A stretch of 64,000 nucleotides of DNA from Pelobates cultripes. Taxonomy: Eukaryota > Chordata > Amphibia > Anura > Pelobatidae. Shown here piece by piece: positions 44,630-56,820 of the stretch. Under the pieces are notes generated by a model, which was not told the origin of the DNA, made no database searches, and worked only from the letters and a program-made list of their open reading frames with translations. Positions within the stretch are counted from its first letter, which is position 1, and each line of letters opens with the position of its first letter. Location: contig OW240916.1 in the NCBI GenBank assembly GCA_933207985.1, positions 314,432,028 through 314,496,027 on the forward strand, read 5' to 3'. Position numbers and translations under genes: made by a program.

Positions 44630-45110
44630 AATTTTTTTCTTTCCGGATCCGCCAGTGTCTTTGGGAATTACTGCTGGACGCTTAAATCCTATGCTCATAG
44701 TGGGGGAGCCCTTCAATCAGCTCACAGTTGACATTGTGGGATCACTAGCCCAATTAGCAAGAAATATATCTTGATGGTTGAGGATTATGCAACCAGATAC
44801 CCTGAGGCATCACCTTGCCAAATATTCAGGCAGAGACCATAGTGGATGCCCTGTTCTAAATATTCTCCTGGTTGGGGTTTATCGAGGTGGTATCAGATCA
44901 AGGCACCCAGTTTACAGCTGAACTGACCCAACAACTGTGGATTCTATGTAATGTCAAACCACTGCATAGTTTACTTTACAATCAACAGACAAACAGACTT
45001 ATGCATCATTTAGTGGTAACTTTCTATAAAATCAATTTCAACATTGACAGAGAGGTTGCTAGTAGTGGTATTTAGCAACTCTTCAAAGTCCTACTATATA
45101 TGTTTGTGGG
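44630..45110 (+). pseudogene. Ty3/gypsy-type integrase core fragment (dead)
   Basis: The integrase catalytic core of an LTR retrotransposon is readable over two frames: 'VGEPFNQLTVDIVGS' near 44705, a segment with 'VEDYATRYPEA' near 44780, then the open piece 44872-45075 with 'EVVSDQGTQFTAELTQQLW'. The first two Asp residues of the D-D-E triad are present. Where the third acidic residue is expected, after QQTN, the sequence reads RLMHHL, so the Glu is lost. There are no flanking LTRs. Confidence 0.82.
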
Positions 45111-45480
45111 CTTTGTCATGTTCCCCGCATTTTGAGGACGATACACCTGCAATTCAGGTGTCAAATATTTGTCCTTATTGGAACTTGGTAAGTAGGTCCA
45201 TGTTGTTTTAAAATATAAAATATCAATATCAAAGTACTAACTGGTGGAGGGTTAGTTCCTAGTTAGCACATGCTGCTAATAGGCAGTCACATAATATAAT
45301 CAGCATCGTATCTGTATTTGTAATTATGACTTTGTTAAACTTCAAAGTTAAACTTGATTGTCCTGCGGTGATCAGTGGTGTATCCTGGTTTTGTGCTGCC
45401 CTAGGCAGGACAAAATTCAGACGCCACCCTCCCCCCGTGCCACCCCCACCCAACCCTTCCTCCCTGCCCCACCTTCTAAA

Positions 45481-45870
45481 TACACACACACAGTCAGACA
45501 CACACACAGTCAGACACACACACACAGTCAGACACAAACACACACACAGTCAGACACATACACACACACACAGTCAGACACATACACAGACACAAACACA
45601 GTCAGACACAAACACACACACACACACATACACAGACACAAACACAGTCAGACACAAACACACACACACACAGTCACAAACACACACACACACACACACA
45701 CACAGTCAGACACAAACACACACACAGTCAGACACAAACACACACACAGTCAGACACAAACACACACAGTCAGACACACACACACAGTCAGACACAAACA
45801 CACACACATACACACACACACACAGTCAGACACAAACACACACACACAGTCAGACACACACACAATCACT
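45481..45870. repeat. CA-rich microsatellite with CAGTCAGA interruptions
   Basis: Imperfect (CA)n with regularly spaced cagtcagacacaaacac variants, inside the hAT element. Confidence 0.93.
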
Positions 45871-46027
45871 CACATTAACTTTTTTTTTAAATCCCCCCCC
45901 CCAGCCTCCTTACCTTTGGGAGTTCTGGGGGGGGGTCTCTCTCTCCCTGGTGGTCCAGTGGCTGCCGGTTGGGCAGGGCGGCGCTGGCTGCTGTGCGGGT
46001 GGCTGGCGAGGAAGCACTTCCCCTGAG

Positions 46028-46075
46028 TGAGGCTGGGAGCCGGAATATGACGTCATCTTCCGGCTCCCAGCCTCA
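46028..46075. promoter_or_regulatory. 48-bp palindrome centred on TGACGTCA (CRE)
   Basis: The 48 bases are their own reverse complement except for one base pair. The exact centre (46048-46055) is TGACGTCA, the full cAMP-response element. The flanks are ggctgggagccgg and its inverse. A related but less perfect core is in the hAT element at 1998-3594. Binding is untested. Confidence 0.6.
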
Positions 46076-46297
46076 CTCTGCGGCGCGCGAGGGAGCTGAG
46101 CAGTCCGCTCAGAGGAAGTGCTCCCTCGCCAGCCACCTGCCAGCGCTGCCTGCCCGCTTGGCATGTCTGTTAGCCGCAAGGCTAACTAGGCATTTGCCCT
46201 GGGCATTTGGGGGCGGTGTTTTTTGCCGCCCCCTGAAAAATGCCGCCCAAGGCAAATGCCTTGTTTGCCTCGCGGCTAATACGTCCCTGGTGGTGAT

Positions 46298-48879
46298 GCC
46301 ATTATTTTGTCCACTGCACATGCTGTATACATAAAAACATGTTTCTGTATAATGATGATGTATCATTCAAAATGCTCACAGTTAAAAAAAAAAAAAAAAT
46401 GTAAAACACACAGTCTCTATTTTCCATAAAGTCACATTGATGCTTACATTAAAGTACTGACATCAAAGTATTGTCTTTGACAAAATCTTCTGAATCTTTT
46501 ATTTTTTATTTGAGGCTATGCATACAGTACCTGCTTGACATCAAAATATTATGGTGAAAAAAAATCTACTAAAATGCCTAGAAATGATATGATTAGTATA
46601 CGTAGACACGTATTGAGACCATTCATATTTACTTTTAATATTCCAGGGGGTCTTCCAATATAAAATATGTCCTTTGCTGCACTTGCTTTTAAGGAATTTT
46701 AAAGTTTATTTTCTTTGCTGTGAAAAGAATGCAAATTATTTTCAGATGGTTTTTTTTCCAGATAAAACGTAATGATTTTGCCTTTATAAAAGGATCGCCT
46801 TCAAACATTATCATTTATATTTTTGATATTGCATCTCCAATTCATATAAAGCTATTTATTCTTGTTTTTTATGATTGCATATTTTACAAATTTTGCTTTA
46901 TGCAACCATAACATCTCTAAAAGAAAACATGAGATTTTAATACAGTGATATATACTATACAGCTAGAAGGTGTGTTTGCTTAGAGTAAGTCTTCATTCCA
47001 ACAATGAATAAATAGACATAGGCAGGAAGTTGTGAACACTTGTGAAATTGACTCACATAAACTTAACTTCACAGTCCAACTTCTCTCAAACATTAACTGA
47101 TTGACAAAATCTCAAACCCTGATATTATAACAGTATTCTGGCATGAATACCAGTGGAAGGAACTCCCAATTAGTCTCAGGAATGACATTCAACAAATGCC
47201 CCAAAACGTGGCTGTGGGGTTGAGAGGGGACATTTTTTAAATCCCCTCATATATTACTGGATTAAAATGAACTCTCAATACTAAAGTTGTATCTATATAT
47301 TATTATTTTTTTTAGAAAAAGGGATGAGATGAGACTGCTGACCCTAGACTGCTCTGTTGGTGTTAAGCACATTAAATTGGAAGGCGCTAATAGACGGATA
47401 AGAGGTTCAGAGGATTATGGCATCAAACAGAAGTAATGAGAGGAAAACAGACAAAGAATGGTCCAGAGTCAATATATTAGATATTTGAACAACCTAAAAC
47501 GTATTGATCCTCAACAAGACACATTACCAGAAGAGAATGCCAGCAATGCAAGATGCATGTAAAGATAATGGCAGGTAGCCAGATAATGCCAACTTTACAG
47601 AGTTTGAATGCTCTTGCAGTGCCGTGTTCCAAATTCGCACAGGGCGTCTATGATTCAATGCAGACATGAAAATGATGGTTTGATGTCAGTACGTCAACAT
47701 TAGAAGGGTTCTAGAAGAATGCATCAATTCAGCGTAAATCTTCAGAGAGGCTGGATCCGGCACAAAAAGGATGTTGCGCCACACTGAGATTTTATTTTCA
47801 ACTGATACGTTTCTTGTGGATCCTTTAATCTAAGGGCACATTCCAACAGTTAAACTGCATTTGTAAAGCCTTCCTTCCTTCTTGATTTCCTCAATATACA
47901 TTGTTTGTTATTACTGCAACCGTCCTTTTCAGAGGTTGTAATAACTGGTTTGTGGGGATATTTATGGGATGATAATATTAAACAGTTGAGAATTGCCCAC
48001 TATTTCAATTCTATTAGATCTTAGAGATCATTATCATGTAAGTGAAATGTATTCCATACAAATAAAATCACAATTTGTTATAAAAATAGATATAATTTAT
48101 TGTGACAAATAAAATAATAATAATATTATGCAGCATGCATGATAATAATCAGTAAATATTTAGTATAACATAAGTATGCAATGGCTAAACACAGTATAAA
48201 GCTACAGCATCAACTGTCAAGACTTATTTATGAGGGTACATCACAGACACAGAAAGCTAAACTTCCAGCGAAAAGCCATAAAACCTTGGCTAACAGTTAG
48301 ATCAACTGATCAATGCTGGCTAGATCCTCCTAGGCATATAATATCCTATTTCATGTAACTTTCAATTAAAATAACATTCAAACCAGCTCATTAATCATTT
48401 CCTGGAACCATCCAATAAGAATAATCTACTAGATTCTATAAACCAAATTTAACTCTACCTAAGATATACGATCTTATTTCAGAGTAAATCAATACACATG
48501 AATAAAAACAGCGGTATGCTAACACGTGGTAAGATACCAGTACTATGTAATTATCTGACTCTACCTGCAGAATGGAGTGTTATAACTACATATTCTTTAT
48601 TTAATTAAGATTCCTCAATTATGGGATCTGATCGTGATTTATCCATGCATGTATCCTGCTATTAATAGATTTTAATTAATTTAGATTAATTAAATAAAAC
48701 CAGCATAATTACCAGTTATTATGTAGATGTTCTCATCAGATGAGTAGGTAGTCCCAGGAACTTGAATGCGAGTATGATTGGTTGTATGGAGGTGTGTAAG
48801 TAATAGAGAAAAGTGATGTTGGTTAGAAAGTAATAGTAAAATTCTAAGTGTCAAGGAGTGTTTCTTGAGTTGTGTCCAA
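46298..48879. other. No gene recognised
   Basis: AT-rich, largely non-repeated DNA with a 17-base A run at about 46383. Small frames only. Confidence 0.5.
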
Positions 48880-49632
48880 GAGAGTTTGAGAGTTGAGTGT
48901 TAGTCCCAGAGTGTCCTGAATACCTGTCCTGGATCTCTCTGAATGTCTGAATCTGAAAGCCCACACTAACCTCTCTCTTCCCTTTGTCCTAACTTTTAAA
49001 GGGCCAGACTCTCTGTATGTCATTAGTTGATAAGGCCAATAGGAAACTGTAGGTGTGTCTACGTTATCTAGTATTATCTAGTTTTTGGTCAATAGAGGGC
49101 GCAATTGCCTCATCAAAATTTTATGTCCTCGAAAGAGTTAACTTATTTTGATGACGATTCTGACGTCATTTGGCTTATCTAAAATGACTACCATAACTTA
49201 AATTTGCTGTCAGTTCAAAGCGTTTGCCTCAGTCTTTGTGGAAAAGACTTTGATGGTAATTTCTAGGATTGACATGTCTAAACTCAATTTCACCCCTTAC
49301 TTACAATGGGACCTTGTAAGATTTAGAAAGTAAAATTAATTACTTAGTCTTATCTGTCACTAGTGTCTGTGTTTAAAATTATTTCTATTCCATTAACATT
49401 TAAACAGAGTATTCCATCCCCCTGCTTCATTGCTTATCACTTGGCCTGTTTACATAATGCATTCCTTAGCTCAGGCTAGTGGCTAGTTACAGAAAGGAAA
49501 TACATTTTGTGTCTGTCTTGCCTGAAGATAGCAAAATGGAGTCCGCTTTGCTCTGAGTGACTCTGGCAATAAACACTTTTAATTTCTATCTTAGCACAAA
49601 ATGTCTGCCGATATAAATATCCTGACAGGATC
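48880..49632 (+). repeat. LTR-like dispersed repeat
   Basis: The right half (49265-49632) matches 14800-15110 in inverted orientation. It carries an AATAAA-like signal (49568-49573) followed by a terminus ending CCTGACA. The left boundary is uncertain. No coding sequence. Confidence 0.5.
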
Positions 49633-49649
49633 TAATAAGAAGAAATTCT

Positions 49650-49980
49650 GCCATCTTTATCACGTATCTGATACAGAGGACACTAAGACTGCCTCTCGTG
49701 GCTGTCAATCTCACGGCTAACTGACGCTGGACATCCTCACACTCTGCATGAGTAGGACGGCCTAATGCACTAGTAATGCTCACTGCGCATGTGCATTAGC
49801 CACCCCATTTTAAGACGCTGGAAGAGGGGAAGAGGGGAGTGCTGACCAAGCACTGAGTGACATCAGCGCTTCAATCAGTAGGTGACAACAGAGTTTTTTT
49901 AACTGTTTATGAGCTGGGGGGAGCGAGGAAGTGAGAGACCGGAGGGCTCTATAGTGTTAGGAATGCAGATTTGTTGGATT
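49650..49980. mobile_element. T2-like element body, ends lost
   Basis: 'tgcctctcgtggctgtcaatc', 'gacgctggacatcctcacac', 'tgcgcatgtgcattagccac' and 'ctatagtgttaggaatgcag' follow the T2-like body order seen at 52985-53373 and 55440-55682. Neither TTAA end is intact. Confidence 0.45.
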
Positions 49981-51680
49981 CCCCATGGAACCAAATTGTT
50001 TTGCTTACTGTAAGTAATGTTTCATTTGGGTGTTTACATTGTGTTTATTATTCTTTTTTTTTTTTTGCAAAAGTGAACATTTATTGATTTCCATATACTA
50101 AAAAAAAACAGTTATTTTAATTTACCTAACAAACCAAAATAGTTGGGTTTTTTTAATTACCAGCAAACTTTTGCTTTAAAATGCAAAATAACAACACACG
50201 CTTTTAGACAATCACATATGCACAAATGTATTCTCAATTTCTATGCTTTTTTATCTTCTAATAAATATAACCAACAAAAATGTATTAAGTGTTGGCCTAA
50301 ATGCACATAAGAGGATGGGGAGGACAAACTGCTCCTTGGTTAGGGTGTGCCAGGACATGCCCATATGCTTACCTCGGTAAAACTATGAAATATGAAATTG
50401 TCCAATATTTAATGAAAAAATACCCTAGAAAGGAATGCATGTATTGATTACTTAGAGTTCAGTATCTTGAATCAGAATTAAGTTTCACAGTGATAAATCA
50501 CTACATACTAATTATAGTAGATATTAATATTATGAAAGCAGAAGGAATACATTTTTGTTTTATTATGTATTTTTTAGTATCATGGGAAATTATGTGAATG
50601 TGAATTTGAGCACATCCATCAATTAAAGACAGTTTGGAGGACAGATCCGATGCCTATAAAACCTGCTATTATTGTAAGCTTCATTATTTTCATCCAAAGT
50701 ATTATGTATTATTTTAATCTAATGCATTTTGTATAAAAATTCTACCAGCTTTGCCCAATTTGAGAATCGTTCCAACATAATAATGCATTATTGATTTAAT
50801 AGTCTCTCTTTCTTGAGAATTGAAATTTGATTTATGCAGAAACAATTCCCATACAAAAAGATGAAAACCATTAAAAATGAATTGTGGAAACTGTTGATAA
50901 AATGAGTCTTGTTTGTTGCAGTACAGAAGATAGATTTTGGGTTGTTATTGGATATGACAATTCTTTTATTTCTCTTTATGAGAAGATACAAACACTCTTG
51001 TTAATGTTTCAAACATTTTCCTTTTAATAGCATTATCTGGATATTATAAAAAAATATAGTAATAATAATATTATAACAAATAGCAAATTCTTGCTGGTTT
51101 CTTGCATTTTATATTGTTGTTTGCCAGTATATTCCCCAGTGCACCCACCATGACTTCCAACATTGGGAAGAAGAATTTGGAACAGGTGGTGGCCTGGGCC
51201 AAGAGTGTTGTGGTGATGATGTAAGGGTGGTGAGACAGGTCCTTTAAAATGAAGGAGACTCACTTGAATTGTGTGACCAGTATGTCACCAAGCAGTTGAA
51301 ATATAGTTCTTGGACAGCTAAATAGGGAGCATCAGTGGTTTGGGAGTGAAGGAGTCTTGTTACTACAGAGGGAAACATAATAGCCATTTTTGGGTTGTTA
51401 GATTTTTTCAAAGACTCTCCAAAGGTCATATGTCTACTTTTGTGGTGGTGCTCAACGGGAGATGGGACATCTTGCTATACCTAAAATTCTCACTTCTTGG
51501 CAATGCCACCATGTTCTTCTTCAGTACCTGACTTAATTTGCAAGGTGCCCCTACTATATTAAAACAATAATCTATGAAAGAGTTCACAAGACCTCCAAGA
51601 TCCTTCATGAAAGATCTTGAATATTTGCAGCTAGGTACCAGAGAAGATGCATGTTCCAATCAGCGGCCGAGAGAAACAGC
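49981..51680. other. No gene recognised
   Basis: Small frames on both strands between 50788 and 51659 show no recognisable domain. T and A runs lie at 50053-50065 and 50101-50108. Confidence 0.45.
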
Positions 51681-52003
51681 TTAAAGGAAATGGTCGGAAG
51701 TAATGACCAAAGCTACTTGAAATTTTGCAATCTTGTCAATAAAAACATTATTAATCTCCTGTTTATGTTTTTATTGTTAATCTTCTGTTTATGTTGTGAA
51801 TTTAGTGAAATCCCACCACACCCGTTATTGTTCAACTTTTATTATAAACTCGAAATTGACAGTTTACCTTTAAATGAAAATAAAGCATATTGTAACAATG
51901 TAAAAGGTAAGATATCAGGTACAGCTTCCCGGTAACATAATAAACACTATAATAGTCTGCACATTTTAATCAAATGGTTACGGGTCTTGGACTGTCCCTT
52001 TAA
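51681..52003. mobile_element. Candidate T2-like MITE
   Basis: It starts TTAAAGGAAATGGTC and ends GACTGTCCCTTTAA, with about 320 bp between. Ends of the TTAAAGGRR type with a TTAA target fit this group. The inner sequence does not match the other copies in the window. Confidence 0.5.
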
Positions 52004-52231
52004 GCATGCTTTCTCTTTATACATAATGCTATCATTAATCTAATAACAAAACTAATTATCATGAAGTGCATGTTATATTATTTATGAGCGTGTTAATGAC
52101 CAATTATGGAAATTTTTTGATTAACTCTTCCATAATAAGCTAAATATTTACAAAAAAAACATATCACAATGGACTATATTTATATCAACATAGACAGCAA
52201 ATTGAACTCCGCAATGTCAATTATATAAAAC

Positions 52232-52264
<33 letters not shown>
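52232..52264. repeat. (AAT)n microsatellite
   Basis: Eleven uninterrupted AAT/ATA triplets. Confidence 0.95.
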
Positions 52265-52984
52265 CGTGTATTTAGGTATCAAGAATTTGATCAAATTCCA
52301 GCACTAAAAATAAAAATAATGTTTTTAATAAATCAGTAATGGCCCATTTACATAAATATAAGGCAGTTAAACACAATCACTAAAATTAATTACTCAGTGT
52401 ATTTATTATTCTAAACATATCAGGAAAATTGATTTTTTTTTTAAATCGTTATTGAGACGTTGGCTAGTTTTAGCACAATGTATCGGCTATTGTTAAACAC
52501 AAGAATTAGTGATCATTAAGTGCAATACATCTACAGTTTGTATAACTTATTATGATACTTTGTACCACAGTATGGTTACAACTTCTATCAACATGGTGTG
52601 GTAAAAGATCACAAAATCTGACCACAACATTTTTAAAAAGTCTACTAGCCAGAAGCAAACCTAAGATTTGCTAGTCACCTCAAAATGCACATGTACATCA
52701 GCTTTTTTTTTTTTTACATGGCTGGCATGAACCTTTTTGGCACCAGAGAACTGATACACAGCTACAAAATGGATGGGATACTATTTTACTTAATTGACAC
52801 CTGCAGTGTGTATACTACAAAAATATTATACAATTCAAAAATATTCAAATTTGGCATGTTATGTCTGACAGTGCTCTAATGATCAACTAAAATGAACTTT
52901 GTAGATATTGTGTTATTAACCTTGTAATGTAAGACGTTGATGTTTTTTAGTTTTTTTTTAAACTGTGAAGTTTATATTGCAGGG

Positions 52985-53373
52985 TTAAGTCTACTTTAAG
53001 TGGAGTTCATATTGACACTATAAGCGCTTCTGTTGCACTGACCCATTAAAACTTAAAGCCCATAGGAAAGCGTTGAATAGAATACTTTCCCAATGGGGAA
53101 GCTTGAATGCGCGTGTTGTGCAAGCATGGGCGCTAGGTTGTCAATGCTTCTCCATGACCATCACTAGGGGGTCATGCCTCCTCAATGACATCACAAGAGG
53201 GGGAGAAGCGTGCAGCGTCAAAGGAGCCTTGGTGCTTGAAAAAGGTAAGTAAATACTTGAATGTATTAGTTATTATTTCTAAAAGGTGTGAAAGGCTTAA
53301 TACAACTAGGGACAGGAGCACTATAGTGTTCAGAATACAGGTTTGTATTCCTAACGCTATAATGTTCCTTTAA
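52985..53373. mobile_element. T2-like MITE, right end preserved
   Basis: It ends AATGTTCCTTTAA at 53373. The body ('aagcccataggaaagcgttg', 'ggggaagcttgaatgcgcgt', 'ggagcactatagtgttcaga') follows the T2-like order. The left end is reduced to 'agggttaagtctactttaag'. Confidence 0.6.
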
Positions 53374-53930
53374 CACATTTACATGTCCCTCATTTGGGCA
53401 GTAAATGCCCAAATGATAAATCGCATGCTTTATTTTTTTCTCATAGTGCAGAATAAGATTTACAAGTCAAATGTACCCGGAAATAGTAGAATGGACCCCC
53501 AAAAACATATATTTTTAAAAGAGAGGACTTTTGGGGTTTTCATAACTACTTAATATGCAAGGCTTCTCTAAATTGGAGAAAATATCCTTAATATTTTATA
53601 AAAGAAAAATAGGTCCGTAAATGACTCAATATGTCATGAATAGACTGATACTAAATGTCCAGGTTTACAAAACGATGTAACAAAATAAGAACTAAAACAC
53701 TTTTTAGAGTGACAATATTTACGCCACCAGTTTAGATGACACCACATTGTTATTGTACACAAGAGAGCCATTTATGACTGAACAAAGACATTGCAAAAAA
53801 AATACACAAAAAATGCTTTTGTCCTTATGGTACAAAATAGACTTTGTCATAAAAAGATAAAATAAAGAATACTATCAATTTTTATGACTATATATTATTA
53901 TTAAAAGCACTGTACAGTGGGTAAACGAAA
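53374..53930. mobile_element. AT-rich dispersed element, related to 37070-37705
   Basis: It starts directly after the T2-like end. It has 'catttgggcagtaaatgccc' (a short inverted pair) and 'aacatatatttttaaaa', as in the other copy. There is no ORF, and the boundaries are approximate. Confidence 0.35.
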
Positions 53931-54379
53931 TATACAGATGATTGGTATCAAACGTCATTGGCAAAATACCTATTGTGCTCAAAGCACAGTCGATATCATG
54001 GAAAATATAAATAAACAAGATTGAATGTAAAGTGTAGCGTGCATTCCTTGGAGTATTAGCAATATAAAGTCCATAAACATTCTATCAAACACTGAAAAGA
54101 GAAGCTGAGTAAGTGAAGTTTTTAGGAAGTTGAGAGAAGCATGGAATTCTACACGACCGAAGTGAGGAGATGCAGTAATTTAAAAATGCAGCATATTTAT
54201 TGATAATAGAATTTATAAAAATGAAATGCCTTGTTAGATTGGAAGATAGTCTCATCAGAGAATAAATAAACAGCTGTTTGTCATTTTCAGCAAATTATAT
54301 CACCCTTCTGTATTGACCATTTTAATATTAGTGATCTGATATTGTCATTTCAATGGCCATGCGTTATTCAGATTTTACA

Positions 54380-56140
54380 CTTCAAAGTGAGGAGACAATA
54401 TACATTTTAATAAAGCCCAACCTTGACCCTAACTCCCTATCTCGCTATTATCTTTTGCCTCCAAGATCCTTGAGAGAGTTGTGTACACTAGATTGAGAGA
54501 CCTGCTTGAGTCCAACTCTCTTTTCAACCCGCTTCCGTATGGATTCCATGCTCGTCACTCTTTCAAAATGTCACTGACCAAAGTTTTCAATGATTTAATT
54601 GCTGCTTAATGCAGTGATCGCTACTCTCTTCTAATTCTCCTTGATCTTTCTGCTGCTTCAACACTGTTGATCATCAACAACTTCTTCTCATCCTCCGTAA
54701 TCTCAGTTTATGAAACTCAGCTGTTTCCTGGTTCTCCTTCTACCTCTCCCAGGGCTTTTTCAGTATTTCTTTCTCTGGCTCTTCCTCTTTTTCCCAACCC
54801 ATCTTTGTCTGTATTCACCAAAGTTCTGTCCTCGGTCACCTACTGTTCTTGATCTATACTGCCTCCCTTGGTAAATTCTTCAGCTCTTTTGGCTTCCAAT
54901 ATCACTTCTATACAGATGACACACAAACCTATTTGTAGTCTCCTGACTTTTCATCATCCCTCTTGATTCGTGTCTTTGACTGGCGCTATGATATTTTTGG
55001 ATGGCTGCTCACTTAAACTTAACCTGTCCAAAACAGAACTTCTCGTCTTAACTGTTGCTACTCCCGTGTCTGTCTATCTTCAAGAGCATTACCATCAGCT
55101 TTGACTCTAATCTCTCCTTAACACCTCTTGTCTAGTCACTCTACAAATCTTGTTGCTTCAATTTAAAAAATATAGCTTTCATCCTACCCTGTCTAACACC
55201 GGACATGGCTAAAGTGCGGTTCCATGCACAAACTCGTTTTCCTGGCACTATGTAGTCCTCAGGTCCAACCCACCCTCACAGCCCCCATCCCGCTGGGCTG
55301 AAGGGGTTAAAGCCTCTTCAGCCACTTACCTTTCTCCAGCATCGTGGCCCTCGGCGCTGGGGAACTCTCTTCCTCCTGCTGACGTCAGCGCCAAAGGCGC
55401 AATGCGCGGCAAGACCCGTGCGCATTTAAACCGTCCATAGAAAAGCATTACTCAATTACTCAATGCTTTCCTATGGACGTCCAGCGTCTTCTCACTGTGA
55501 TTTTCAAAGTGAGAATCGCGGAAGCACCTCTAGCGGCTGTCAGTGAGACGCCCAATAGAGGTTGGATTAACCCTTCTCTTAAACTGCTATGTTTACAGCT
55601 GCAGGGTTAACACTAGATGGACCTGGCACCCAGACCACTTCATTGAGCTGAAGTGGTCTGGGTGCCTATAGTGGTCCTTTAATTTAAAATTCTGGTCCTT
55701 TCTACATAAGGCTTCCCCTACCTACCTTCCTCACTAGTATACAAGTACAGTATGTCTTGTCCAGATCCTGAGACCAAGTTCTGTGTCTATCCTCTGTTCA
55801 TACTCCCACCTATGATGCCCACCTTCATGACTTCTCTAGAGCTGCACTTTTCCTATGGAACTCCCTTCCATGCTCTGTTACAGCTCGTTACATTCTCACC
55901 CAGTATCAGTTTCTTCAAAAAATCATTGAAAACGCTATTCTTTAGTAAAACATATCAATTAAACTGTTAATAGCTTTTCCTCCCCATACCTTGGTAACCC
56001 ACCCTGCTTCCTCCCTGTAACTGTGTCATCCAAAAAATTAACCCTTCACTGTAAACTATTCTAGTAGCCTAGTTTTTCCTGTACATGAAATGCATCCTAC
56101 TCTTTCCTCATGTGCCACTTTACCCCACTCCCTCTAGAAT
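54380..56140 (+). pseudogene. L2-like LINE RT to 3' end, split by a T2-like element
   Basis: The plus strand shows 'SKILERVVYTRLRDLLESNS', 'YGFHARHSF', 'LTKVFNDLIAA' and 'LLILLDLSAAFNTVDHQ' near 54460-54680. The catalytic motif is changed to [14 protein letters not shown] near 54905-54930, where Ala of YADD has become Thr. The C-terminal part resumes after the insertion ('TQYQFLQKIIENAILSKTYQ' frame near 55900-55960). Many stops and frame changes. It is the same family as 4056-5395. Confidence 0.8.
55190..55682 (-). mobile_element. T2/Kolobok-like element inside the L2-like LINE
   Basis: The outer end at 55682 reads inward TTAAAGGACCACTATAGGCACC, with an 'agaccacttca...tgaagtggtct' stem. The body matches 61335-61730 in opposite orientation ('acctctagcggctgtcagtg', 'catagaaaagcatt'). 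The far end near 55200 is decayed ('taaagtgcggttcc', 'tttcctggcactatgtag'). Confidence 0.75.
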
Positions 56141-56820
56141 ACAAATATGTTTGTATTGAAATGTTTTTGTTTTTTTTACAGTGAATATGTGTATAGACAG
56201 GAGAAGGTCTTGCAGGACCACATAGTAAGGGAAATAAAGTGAGCAATATAAGGCAGCATGAGGATTACACAATTGGAATATTATGTAACAAACATTATCC
56301 CATGCTTTGTTTACAATAGTTACTCATATTTCGTTTATCATCTAGGTTCAAGATATTTGTAACGTAAAAGGCATCAATGATATCAATGAGGAAGTCTCTC
56401 ATTTAGCCCTGCTAAGGTGTTATGCGACATGAGAAGGAGAGTTGGTCGTGTCTCCGAGTCCATCCATTGAGTGTAGCTTCTGAGCATATGTGTACAAGTC
56501 TAGTTTGAGGGATAGTGAGGCATCATCAAATTAGCGGTGGGTCAAAAATTTGTCTGGGGTGTCTTCCATCATCGCTACACTATATCCATGATGTATACTT
56601 ATGAACATTCAGTATTACCAATTATATATGGCTAATATAACACCCATGTTCACTAATAATTCTTTTTTGATGGACGTCATAAATTCCCCCAACCTCTACC
56701 CCACTACAACCCCTCCTCCTCGCACTCCCAGCTCGATAATAAAGCTCACTCGAGAATAGTACAGCGCTAAATTAGTTGGCGTTTTATGAATACCAATAAT
56801 AATAATATTACTTATAATAA
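56141..56820. mobile_element. L2-like 3' tail (56690-56810) after unassigned sequence
   Basis: 56690-56810 reads 'ctaccccactacaacccctc', 'cgataataaagctcactcg', 'tacagcgctaaattagttgg' and ends in a (TAA)n-type tail, the L2-like terminus. The 500 bp before it, starting with a T-run at 56168, may be a separate insertion that I could not identify. Confidence 0.5.

Larger units (their letters stand above)
45373..46289. mobile_element. Non-autonomous hAT DNA transposon (0.9 kb)
   Basis: 8-bp target duplications gcggtgat (45365-45372) and gtggtgat (46290-46297) match at 7 of 8 bases. The left end reads CAGTGGTGTATCC. The right end reads inward CAGGGACGTATTAGCC. The interior has a CA-rich tract (45481-45870), a C10 run, and a GC palindrome core (46028-46075). 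The frames of 234 and 222 codons over the CA tract are repeat translations. No transposase. Confidence 0.88.

Noticed and set aside
45326..46030. His/Thr-rich ORFs
   Set aside because: They are translations of a CA-rich microsatellite inside a hAT element. The same holds for 60454-61351.
51033..51659. Cluster of small minus and plus frames suggesting a gene
   Set aside because: There is no recognisable domain, no splice pattern, and frames on both strands overlap.
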